DNA of 64,000 nucleotides. It comes from Lycorma delicatula. Taxonomy: Eukaryota > Arthropoda > Insecta > Hemiptera > Fulgoridae. The translations under genes were made by a program, and so were the position numbers. Position 1 is the first letter of the stretch. Every line of letters begins with the position of its first letter. The DNA lies in contig NC_134455.1 of NCBI RefSeq assembly GCF_047948215.1, positions 150,580,575-150,644,574 on the forward strand. Direction: 5' to 3'. A model generated the notes under the pieces. That model saw only the letters and a list, made by a program, of their open reading frames with translations. It made no database searches and was not told where the DNA came from. Positions 41,801-54,739 of the stretch are shown here, one piece after another.

Positions 41801-44800
41801 CCGCAACATACAAATTTTACAATTAGCATTTAAAGTCCACAAACTTAATGTGCAAACAGTACAAATTTACAACAAATATATGCTATAAAAACAACATGGT
41901 AAATGAACAAACACATAACACAGATCAAATGTAAGATTCACCCACAAACTAAACCATTTATCACTTCAAAACGAGAGCTGTTAACAATAGCACTACCAAC
42001 CACTAACCAAGCAACCCCAAAAAGAGCTGGAAACACATAATTTCAAGCATTTAGAAATTTTTCTTTGTGAAAACTAACTATTTTTACTTAAATTAAGCAT
42101 AGATCCTAAATTCACTTAAGAGTTTGGGCTCTTCAAAACTGCATAAAAGTTTAGATAATTTTAAAGTTACATAGCAGAAAAGAGATCTTTTAAACAAAAT
42201 TTCAAAACAAGAAGAGAATGATTACACGCTTTAAATTAAATTGATGGTATACCAGTTATGAAAACTCATGAATTTAATTAATCAGACTAGGGTATCTTGA
42301 TGTCTGTATTTCATCATGTTTTCATTAATCTTTGCAGCATAAAAAAGCCTGATATGATATTTTTATTGGTATTACACTGTAGGTAGAATATGGTCAACCA
42401 GGACTTATTATAACATCAGCAGCTGAAATTCTTTTATTCACACTACTTTTTTTTTGAGATGAAATTTGTTTGAAAGTATACATTTTTTTAAATAAACAAC
42501 TGACCCAAATTATTTTTATTGACTTATAACATTTTCAGTTCCCCTTGTGATTGAAACTGCTATCATCAGTGATGCTATTGTTCTTAGCCTGACATCTGGA
42601 GATGTTATTGATGGTAATAATTTTTCGGTTAGTAATGTTTATAGAATGTAGTAAAAAAACATGTTGGATTTGAATTTTGTCTGATCAGTTTGTACAACAT
42701 TATTTTGTGTTTATGTATTTCATAACATCTGAATGTGTTAAGAATCATTCTTTTTTATGTATTTGTAGATTATCAACATTATTGTTAATTTGTGTCTATG
42801 AAATAGTAATTGCTGACTCTGTGTTGCTGAAGGGCTTTAAGTAATCATTTTATCCTTAAAGCTGCATCCTGTTTGAATATACATTTGTGTTACCTCATTA
42901 TTGTGTTTAAAAAATCTTAAAATAAAACTAGCATAAAGATATATTTACAAATAAAATATTAGTAAAACAATAAGATAAGCCATATGTATCTAGTGTAATA
43001 TTCTGTATTAATGCATACATTAAAAAATTAAGCAGTATGAGAATACGATAAAACTATTGGTGATCTGTAATTCCTTAATTGCTTACCTGTTAATAAAATA
43101 TCAAAATAAATAAAAGAGTTACTAAATTCCTTAAATTCTTTCCGTGTACATAACAAGATTATAAAAAAATTAAATTCCATGGTGAAAGGTAAAGATTGAA
43201 ATCAATGTACTTTTTTTTATTGTTTTGTTGCCAGTCATGTAACTGTTTTATATTTTATACACAGGTTTTGAAATACTTTTTGACTCCCTTTTAAAAAACT
43301 AAATTTAATTTACTGCTTTCTTAATTTTCTCCTCCATAAGAACTGGTTATAATAAACTTGATTATTTAAAGTTAATTCTAACATGGTTCTTATCTCATTC
43401 TTGTACAATAAACAATGACCAAGTTGCAGTCGAAAAGCTAAAAGGTTCCATTTCTTTACCTAAATTCGTTAATATCTTAACACAAGAAGCAGAAAAAATT
43501 AAATTGTGCATAAATGAAGTTTATTGTTTAAAAAATGTAAAATGATTATAAAATATTTATAATAAAAGGTCTTCTCTCAAAATTTATAAGATTATCTCTA
43601 CCAATTTAGATGTAATGAAAAGGAAGATGCTTCTAACAGTGATTTATTTAGTGGCTTGGAATGCCAAAAGTTTACAAAACTAGCAAGTCTTCAAGCTGCC
43701 ATAGAGAAAAATATTAACCAGTTTATTTCTTCAAGTAGAAATGGATGTTTCCTTTTTATGGTTAGTGTCATCTTATCTTCCGGAATAAAGAAGTAAGTAT
43801 TGTTACTGATATATTTATATTAATATATTTAGGATAATTGGTATAATAAATGACAATTTTTTTTTATATATTGAATTTATTTATGTAATTCTATTTTTTA
43901 TTGGCATACTGTAAAAATGTATAGTAGGAGCATTTTAAACAATTACAATATGAAGAGAATCAGATCAGTTAAGGTGCATATTAAAATTAAAACTCAAAAA
44001 CAAAATAATAAGTTACAAAGAACAAACAGTGAAACATAATATGTTTTAATTCAATAAAAATAGTGTATTAAAAAATGCATAATAATATGAATATAAAATA
44101 TACAAAAAAGCAAAGCAATAGAGTTCATTCATTCAGTAATTCCTACAAAAGTAATAGCTGCCCTATAAAAATGTTTCTTGAACAGGTTTTTGAATTTGAC
44201 ATTTAATTCCTTATACTGCAGGAGAGTCAATGAAATAAATTCAATAAAAAATACACTTATCTGAAGCCAAAGTCCTCTTAATAGACACTGATTTCTGACT
44301 TGTATTGTGCTGATGATAGTGTAGTCATTGTTCCACGAGTTATTATTTTTTTAATTTAATACTGAATAATTTCAAATACAATGAAAAGATGTTCTAATTC
44401 CTTAAACATTGTGCAGCAAGAAGTTCTTTTGCAATATTTTACATATCCCAGTTCTATAAATTCTTTTCTTTATACCGAATGGAGAAGAAAGAAGTTGCTA
44501 TACTTTTTATTCTTCTTCTTATTGTTGATTTTGACCATCTTTAAATCCTATAAAATAATTTTGTGATTCCTTCTCTTCTTTTCTCCAGTGTTCTTTCATT
44601 CTTTCACTAAATTATTTCTTTCTTTCTTCTGACCAGGTGTTATTTGTCTTTTCTTTTCCACCTCCTGGAAACCCATAAAATTTCTTAGTTTAAAAGTTTT
44701 TCTTTTCATAATAATGACTTTTTAATGACCATTTCTTCTATGTATTTTTAACTTCGGTTATTCATTTGTTAACCATTTTTGGATTACAGTAAAACTGTTC

Positions 44801-47800
44801 AAATATTTTCTTAGTTAATCTGTTCTCGTGCATCAAGATGCACGAACTTACGTGCTGCACGTGCTGCATAAAGGAAAAATACCTTCAGATCTGTTAACAT
44901 CAGAATTTGTCAAATTGATATGTATTATGAAATATTATGTTCTTGAAATTATTGTCTGTGAAACTTTATTCTTCTTTTTCTAACCGTATATCTTAGCTTT
45001 CCATTTTCCTTGTTAATTCTTTCTATAAATTACAAAATAAATTTCTTTGTAATTTCTTTTTCTATAGCCTTCTTCTTTTTTTAGGTCCAAGACTTTTCTC
45101 AGAATTTTCCTCCCTTTCCTTTTCAATTCATCTATTTTTCCTTTACTTGTTTAAGATAAACATTCTGCGTCACATAGGCATTCCCGGATTGATAACTGTA
45201 TTTAATGTTTAATTTTTGTTTTTATAAACACTATTTTTTTATTGTACATATCCTTCATCAGTCGAAATGCTATTCACCAGTTGAAATCAGTTGTAGTGCA
45301 GTTCCACTTTACTAGCTCTGGTTTTGTTAGCTTCTTTGTCCAGTCCATTTGTCCGGATTATTTCCCTACTATTTAAAATTTTCAGTTCTAATGGTCTTTC
45401 CATATTTTGTATTTAAAAATGTTGGTGGAGTTTTTATATTGGTGATAAGTTTGGTTTTTTCAAAGGAAATTTGTGAACCAATTTTTCCCATTATTTCTTT
45501 TAGTAAGTTCAGTTTGCTGTTTCTACATTTTCCAAAAAGATACATAGTTTAACATAGTTTAATAGGACTTAAGAAAGTTCCATCTCCTTCCCTGATTTCT
45601 CTTTTAATTAGAAAGATTTTTTAAAATTTCATTGATAAATTCAATTTAAAATTTGGTAAATTGTTAAAATTTTATCAGCTCCCTCAAATTATTCCAAAAC
45701 ACCAAATAATTATTTTTCTATCAAGTCATAAGCTTTCATAGTCTACAAAAACAATTACAAATTTTTTTTCATTGTATATCTGATGATTAATTTTAAATTC
45801 AAAATTTTTTCTGGTTACGATCTGTCTTTCCTACAGCAGGAGTGGTAGAATATTAATGTATAAAGCCTTCTTGATATTCTACCAATTCATTTACAACTTT
45901 GCTTTCTATTCTGGTTAATAAAACTTCTGGTAAAATGTTACATGTTACTGGCAAATAAATATTATTCAATAGTTATTAACAGATGTTTTATCACTTTTTT
46001 TTATGAAGTAGACACTGAAAAAAGATTAATTTTGTATTACAATACAAAATTATCAGTAGTATATATATCTATTTATTATTATTAAAACAGTAGATAAGCA
46101 GTTCTCCTTTTACAAACTTTATTTGATATACTGCAATTCAAAAGTATTTTATCACGGTTTTCCTTTTCCCTTAATTTGAGTTAATTATCTGTGTTTAGCA
46201 ACAATAAGAATACCAGTCATTCAGCTAGCAAGAATGAATACGCTACACTGATGAGTTTTTATATGCCACAGCACACCTATAATGACTTATTTGTCCCTTG
46301 TATGCCCACCACATCGTGCACATATGAACAAGTTTCTTAATGGTCACTATTAAAAAGGATTGCTGTACTTCCTCCAGCAGTTAATCAAGTTGGTCATGGT
46401 TATCCAACAGACAGACTGATTCAGTTGCTTTTGGTGTTTCACATGCATTTGATGATCTGATTTGAAAATATCCTTACGTTACATTTTCATTTGATAAAAT
46501 TGAATTGCTGGAGTTGGTGTATGATATATATTTTGAAAGAGACTTTTTTCTTATACATATATACTTATTTACGTACTTTACTTGAATTAATTTGGTTTTA
46601 TTTAATTTGGTTTTATATTAATATATACCGTGTGTTTCAAAATGAATATTGCAGTTTAAAGTTACGTAATATTTATTAAGTTTTACTTACATTGATAAAT
46701 TATACATGAAATAAAAGAGTAACTCAAAAACAGTTTTTCATTAAAGTGTTCAATGTGAGCATCATATGTCAAACAGCACACATCCAGCCAATAGGAGAGT
46801 TCATTCCATATTTTAATCAGGAAGTCTAGAGTAATTGGTGCGACGGCTGCTTCAATCCTGTGTCTCAAGTTGGTTAGGTAAGCTGGTAATGGTGGTACGT
46901 ACACTTGATCCTTTATAAACCCTCAAAGAAAAAAATTCCACAGGGTCAAATCAGGTGAACGTGAAGGACACGACAAACAAGCCTTGTCATCTGATTCCCG
47001 GCGATCAATCCAATAGTCGGGGAGAATGTTATTCAACCAACCATGTACAGCGTTATGCTAGTAAGGAGGTGCACCAAATTGTTGCAAAGTAAAATTCTTG
47101 GTTGGAAAGTATTGCCATAGCTGTAGCATATCAAAGTAGTTCATTCCAGACACACTTGCTTCCACGAAAAAGAACCCGTAAACTAACCTTCGGGATACGA
47201 CACAAAAAACATTCAGTTTTGGGGAGTCTCGTTCACACTGCAATATTTCGTGAGGATTTTCTGATCCCCAGATACACATATCATGAGTGTTTATTTTACA
47301 TTAACATGAAATGTTGATTCGTCACTAAATACGACACGATAAAGAAAGTCTTCATCGTCACGGTGGATCACTTCATTTGCGAAGCTAGCGTACAAGCCAT
47401 AATCTGTACTTTTGAGCTTGTAACAGCTGTAAACAATATGTACGCAGTTGTAAGAGTTTCCTTAAAACCCTCCGCACAGACGTCACTGGAATTGCTAATT
47501 CGCGGCTAGCCTTCCTAACGGATTTCTTAGGACTACGCACAAAAGACTCTCTTACACGTTCAACATTGTCATCGGACACACTCGGTCGTCCTACACTCTC
47601 CTTTTACAAATACAACCAGTGGTTTCAAATTGTTTGTCATCTACGAATGTTATTATCATAACAGAACTTGGGGATCACAACGGAACTTCAAACGGTACGT
47701 ACGTTGAACGATAATTACAGATTCCCACTTTGCGAACTGCAAAACACAACGCTTTCTATTGGGGGAATGCCACCTTTGCTACAAGCGATTTCAAGCGGAA

Positions 47801-50800
47801 GGAATAGGAAACAGTTAATGATCTTGACCACAGGTAAAACTGTTGAGTTATTCTTTCATTTCATGTTTAATTAATCAAAGTATGTGAAACATGAGAAATA
47901 TTACATAGCTTTGAAAACCCCAATATTAATTTTGAAACACTTTGTGTATTAAATATACGAGGTCTGTAAATAAAGTAATGAGATTGGTTAAGAAAACCTT
48001 TTATTTACGATCCAGTTATACATGGACTCAATCATCTTCGAAATAGTACCCTTGGGAAGCCAAGCAACGCTTCAAACGGTTTTCCCACTCTTCATTGCAG
48101 TGCTGGAACTCAGAAACCGGAATATCCTTCAGATGGTTGGTTGCATTTTTTTCATGTTTTCTACTGTTCCAAAATTGTGTTCTTTAAGGTGTTTTTTTTA
48201 AAGTCGAGAACAGGAAAAAGCCACAGGTGAATAAGGTTTTGAGAAACTACAGGAATGTCTTTCTTTACCAAAAACTCATTGAGAGCAGTGTGACAAAGTG
48301 CATTGTCATGATGCAACATCCAGTTGTCTTTGACGGATGGTCTCATCCGGGCAACTCTTCTCCGCAATCTTTCAAGAATTTCTCGGTAAACATATTGATT
48401 TACAGTCTGTCCTGTAGGCAAAAACTCCTTATGGACAATGTCATTACTATTGAAGAAACAAATTACTCATAACATGGTTTTGATTTGCTCATTTTTGCTT
48501 TTTTGGGATGTGGTGAGTTTGAAGTGTTCCACTCCTTGCTTTGGCGTCTTATTTCTGGGTCCTAATCAAATACCCAAGATTCATCACCAGTAATAACATT
48601 TTTTTTGAAAATGAGAATCAGTTTCAATTCGGCGTAGAAGATCGCGGCACACTTCCACCCTGTTGTTTTTCTGTTCAACAGTGTGGTTTTTTGGGACCAA
48701 TTTTCCATAAACGTTTTTCATGTCCAATTCATTTGTCAAAATTTGATGGACTGTGGTATGATTCAAATGCAATTGTTCTGCAATCATTCTGACAGTTAAT
48801 GGCCGGTCGTACAGTATCAAGTCTCTGATTCGCTCATCATTGTCGTCACTTTTTGACGTTAACGGTCTTCCAGAGCGTTGATCGTCCACAACCGTTCCCG
48901 GCCATCTGAAAATGCTTTATACCACCTAAAAACTTGGGTGTGGGTGTATACAAGCATTTATCATTAAGTTTATTCCTATAAATTTAATAATTTTTTTATC
49001 TTCTACAGCGTTGCAGCAGACATCAATGATGAAGTTTATTCTCTTACTGGATCAAATGGTCTCTGTTCTTTGGAACTTGTAACACTACTTTTAACAGGAC
49101 ATGCTGTATCAAATGTTTTTGACAACTCAATGCTTATGGATACTTATCTTTTTCATGGAGTTTCTAAGCGTTCTGATGTTGGTTTTCTTTCTATACAAGA
49201 GCACTTCAAAATATTCCAGGTAATATTAAAGTAAACTATTGAGAAAGTTTAAACCGTGAGTGTAACATGTTCGCCTCATTTCCTATATATATATATATGT
49301 TATATTTTAATTATATTATTAAAATATTTATAATTATATCTGTTCATAATAATTTTATATTTTTCTTTTTTATTATTTATAAATATTTTTATATTTTTTG
49401 TGGTTGGCAACAGCATATCATGTAATGCTATCACATAATTTTAATTTACACATTTTTCATAGGAAAGCTACATAAATGTTACTTACTTTCATTATTTCTG
49501 ATCAATAAGTGTATTTACAATTTAATTAGAATGCAATAAATATTATATTAGGTAGACTAGATGCACATTCACCCTTAAGTACAATGAAATCATAAATTCA
49601 TAACACAACCAACTTTTTACTAATATCTCTACCAAACTGATGAAATTTTGCATGGGGTATATTTTTCACGATAGAATGATAATCACTCATTACATGCATC
49701 AATTAAATGATTTAATTGATAATTAATAAAATCATAATACAAGAAATATTCTTATAGAATATTTTGTTATAGTTAGACAAAAGATTGTCGTAATGCAGTA
49801 TCTGGGAGGTGAGATAACCTACTGAGCCTGATATTATCATTTCCGGCATAAGTTTCAAGGGAATTATTCAAGGCATACCTTAGCTCATCAAAAGAAAAAT
49901 AAATGTTTAATTAATTTTGCAAATCTCCATTAATAAACGGGACACTTATCTGCAACTTATACCTTATAAACTCATGATAGTACGATGATGTAAGGGAAAC
50001 TGACGGAAACAAGTTTCCAAATGTGTTTGCAACATCAATTGTTGTGATGACGGGGATGTTGTTGTTTTCCATTCCAATCGGCAACGGAGACTGTCCTGAT
50101 CCACACATGGAGCGAACTTTTCTCCATATAACCGATGATGAAGTTGTCCAAGAATCCACATAATTCAGCCACAATTTTCGTTTATTTCACCAAAACACTC
50201 GACGGCATACAGCTCTCCCATTCAGAAAGGCGCAGAACAATTCTGTTGTAAATCTTTGATTGATATTATGTAAAGTCCTGTGATGATTCCTAAGTGCACT
50301 ACTGCAGTCTTCATCACACCAAAGAACAACAGGCCGCCTTGGATTTCCAGGTATTAAAAGGATAAATTCACTTGCACTATCAAATATTAGATGTGTAATT
50401 AAGGGAAGTTGGTGAATTGAGCTACCATTCCTATTGTGTTGTGCAAAAGAATTTTTCTATCCAATCCAATCCGTTTTCCCAAAAACCCCTCTGAGTGTCA
50501 GGTTCTGAGGCAAATTACTATTACTCACTGAGATAACAACTGCTCTGTAATTGCTTCCAAAGAAATTTTTGAAAACACACCAGATAAGGCGTGAAAGTAG
50601 GGATGCTGAACAAAACAATAGATCAATGCATGAAATTGTACCTGATAAAGAGTATATAAGCGTGTATGACCCATCATTCAACAAGCAAAGATCCAAGTTC
50701 TACCTCAGTAGATCAACTATAGTAGCTTGAGAACATGATGATGAGCTCTATGAATAGTGATGGATATTGAAGTCACCAGTTATTAGGCAGAACAAAAATT

Positions 50801-53800
50801 ATTATTTGAATAACTAGTATAAAAATGAGAACCTCATGTTATAATAATTTCTTACACACGACCATTATTATTTGATTGCTTACAAAAATACTTTTTGCTT
50901 TTAATTACATTTTAAATAAAACTAATAAAGTATTTTTATTTAAATTGAAATAGGTAGTTAATTTCCCAATGATTTCATTTTTTCAGATATTTAAAGATAT
51001 CTGTCATTAATACAGTTATTAAGTTATTTGAAATGGAGGTCTGGATGAGTCAGGTCCATAGAGTTAATCTATAGAGTCTGGACTCCTCAGATGTAATGTA
51101 AATGAGCTTGATAAATTTTTAAATAATTTAATATCCTTGCAATGGAAATTATTTAACATAATATGATGATCATTTCCTTTTCTTAGCTAATGTGATTTTA
51201 ATTTTAATTAGGAAACACAAAATCAGTATAACTCAGCACAAAGTAGAGGAGAGTAGCAAAGGTTATTATCAATGCATGTATATATTTGTCTTCAAGGCCT
51301 AGTAAGCAGAAGTGATAGGTTGGTTAATACTCTACTATGTTTTGATGTTTTCTTAAGCAACCATTAACATCAGAATATTCAGGATACATTATTAAGTTAT
51401 GTAAACTCATTTAATCTGGTCTGTAACTTCAAACCATAGCATACCAGTCAGATTACAATTAAAAGACTAATTCTCTGCAACTAAATAATGATAATGTTTG
51501 AAAGATAGAATGTGATTTAACACATCCAGTAATCATCATTTCAAGAATTCATCCAAAGAGAAAAGTAAATTACTCGCAAAAAGTAATTTATATTATCCAT
51601 GTTCAACATTAATTTTTCAACATCAGTTAAAAAATTTATTAACATACCTACCACTAACTAACTGCTGTACTGAGTGTTGGTGCTGGCAGCATTGTCATAT
51701 CAAATTGATTTTTTCATTTCACAGTGTCTAACTATTACAGTTGAATTCACTTTAGATTATTTCCTATTAAATAACTCTCTAATAACTGAGTTTATTTCCT
51801 GTATAAGTTTATTTATTTCCACTGTGCATGCAAGTTTGTATAGCACGGTTACATTTTCAGCAATTGTGATAAACCAAATCTGATCATTGTTCCAAGCCAG
51901 TTGTTGATGCACAACATTTGTATGAGTTATTTTTATTATTAATCTTCAACAGAAGTTAACAAAAAAAACAACAGAGTTTTTTCTTGAAATAGAAGAAATA
52001 TATAAAATGAACCAGATAGCAACATCTTTCCAGATATTAAACTATAGATAAATGAATGAATGAATAAGATAAGTGTAAAAAAAATTCTTGTTATGTTTGT
52101 GTGATAATTCTAGAATTTTGCTGAGTAATTGCAGAATTATTGGTGACATGCCTACATATAAGGGCAACAATCCAGATGGCTTGTTAAATTATACACTTGT
52201 TAGTGGGATGAGATAGTTTACTGTGAAGCCAGTGGTCAGGTTTTCAACTGCTACCAGAAGCACATAAATTTACATGGTATTTCAAAATTTAGATTAATGT
52301 TGTTATTGTTGAAAAGTGTTATCTAAGGGTTCTTTCAAAAAGTGAATACAATGGATATTATGTAAAAATGATTACAATAATAGTAATTTTTAGCTGTTAT
52401 TAGCTACAAATATTTTGTTGGCAGAAATTTTCAGTTAGGAGTTACAAAACTCTAAATAAATAATGTAATAATTGAATTTTTATTGTAGTGAGTAATTAAC
52501 TGATGAAAATTACAGATTTAATAATTAATTGGATAAATCTGTAGTTACAAAGGATATAATCCTGATATCATTTATATAACATATAAATTATTCATCAATC
52601 TAATAATTAATTTTAAAATAAACCTTTATCATTTAATATAGTTTCTAAAAATTAATTTTTACAGCCTAGTGAAATTCTGTTGTTAAATAAGATGTCATTG
52701 ATATCTTATTTAACAATTATATTTATTTTTAATGTAAGTTGGTTATTTCATCTTATCTTCCTAAGAACACAGCAAACATCACAATACAATGTCAAGGGTA
52801 GTTGTATGACAAGAGAAGTTGGCTGTTGAAAAAATACAGCTCTTGATAGTTGGTTTTGTTTAGATTAATGATTTCTTTTAGCCTTCCAATCAGTGAAGGC
52901 AGTTGACCATTACACTTCGGCTGGTTCCAGCCTTTTAATTAGATTTATCAGTTTGTTAATAAATTTTAGGATTGGAAATGAATCTAGTGTAACTTTGTTA
53001 TTCAACAGGGTAATCAGAAGCTCCTGGGGAATTTTATAAACAGTAATTATGAAAAAACAAGCAGCTTGAATGTTAATGGTGTGACTATTTATGACTATTT
53101 TTTTCATGTAAAATGATCAGTTTAATACACTTCTCCATTCCTTTGTTTTGTTCTTAATTTCATCTTATTTATTATATACTAAATATCTGATTATTTGAGT
53201 TACCAATTCTAATCCGTGTTTATTTTTTTTATTTATTGTCACAAAATACAGATTTTCAGTTCTAAAAAAAAAACTTATCTTAATTTTATAAAATTATTAA
53301 ATCAAACACAGAATAGGCCATGTTAGAAAAACAAAAGCTTGTTCTTTTGAGCAATTTGTCTCTTTTTATATTTGATTATTTGTTGTTAATAAAGTTTTGC
53401 AGAATTTTATTTATTAACAGATGGCATTGATGTATAAACTAATGTTTATAAGAAGGTAGCTTTGTAACATTGACTTTATAGTTATCCATGATGATGAATG
53501 GATATTATGAGTGTTATGCAAAGATATGAGCACTATATTTCTGTTTATGTTTGGCATTTTTACATAAGTTTGTCGTAGGGTTAGTAAATTTGTTTCTTCA
53601 AAAATTTTCTTACTTGGATAAAGTCTAGGTCTTCCTAGAGCTGCTCTTATTAAGTGTTTTTGTAATATAAACAGTTTACTAAATTGCGTATCATAAGCAG
53701 CCACCAAACTTCAATGTTTTACTGAAAAAGAGTAAGTGTAAGCAAAGTAAATTTTTCTTATGATATTTAAGTCTTTTAATTGATTTATTTTATAGAAAAT

Positions 53801-54683
53801 GTATGTTAGATATTTTATTTTTGAGCAAAGATATTTTATATGACAATCCCATTTTATGTGTACATCTACAATAACATCTAAGTATTTAACTCCTTTAATT
53901 AAATATTTAACTTTCTCAATTTGTGGGCAAGCAAGAAGATATTATTCATTAACATGGGTGTGAAGTTTTATTTTCAACTCAGCTGGAGGTTGACCACTTT
54001 TATTTAATGTGCAAATGGTAAATTTGGTTTTATGAATATTTAAAGTCAGAATATCTAACTGTCACGTAACTATTGAAAAGCCCATGTAGGCATTGTTATT
54101 AACATCTCTCCAGGACACCCCTGAGAATATGAGCGCAATATCATCCACAAAGGATAAAGTAGTACAGTGAGAATAAGTTCAAATTCAATTTCGCCAGCCT
54201 CCGTGACACGAGTGGTAGCGTCTCGGCCTTTCATCCGGAGGTCCCAGGTTCGAATCTCAGTCAGGCATGACATTTTCCCACACGCTACAAATCATTTATC
54301 TCATCCTCTGAAACAATACCTAACGGTGGACCCAGAGTTTAAACAAAAAAAAGAAAAAAGTAAATCGTTTGCATAAATTAAAAATATAATTGGGGACAAT
54401 ACCGTTCCTTGAGGTAGCCCTAAGTGTGAGGTCCATTTAACATTAATTTTATTGTCTAGGGTGAGTTACTTGGGTACTCAGTCATATAACTAGCAAGTAA
54501 TTTATTCATTATACCTCTTACTCAACACTTTTCTAATTTATTTAAACAATATGACATGTGGTATCATAGTAAAAGTTTGGCTAATCTAAAAAGACCAACA
54601 AAGTTTTTCTTCAAATTTTTTTCTGTCTCTCGAGTTTACTTTTTATTCTTTCTTCCATTTCTGAATTTAAAAAAAATTACATT

Positions 54684-54739
<56 letters not shown>

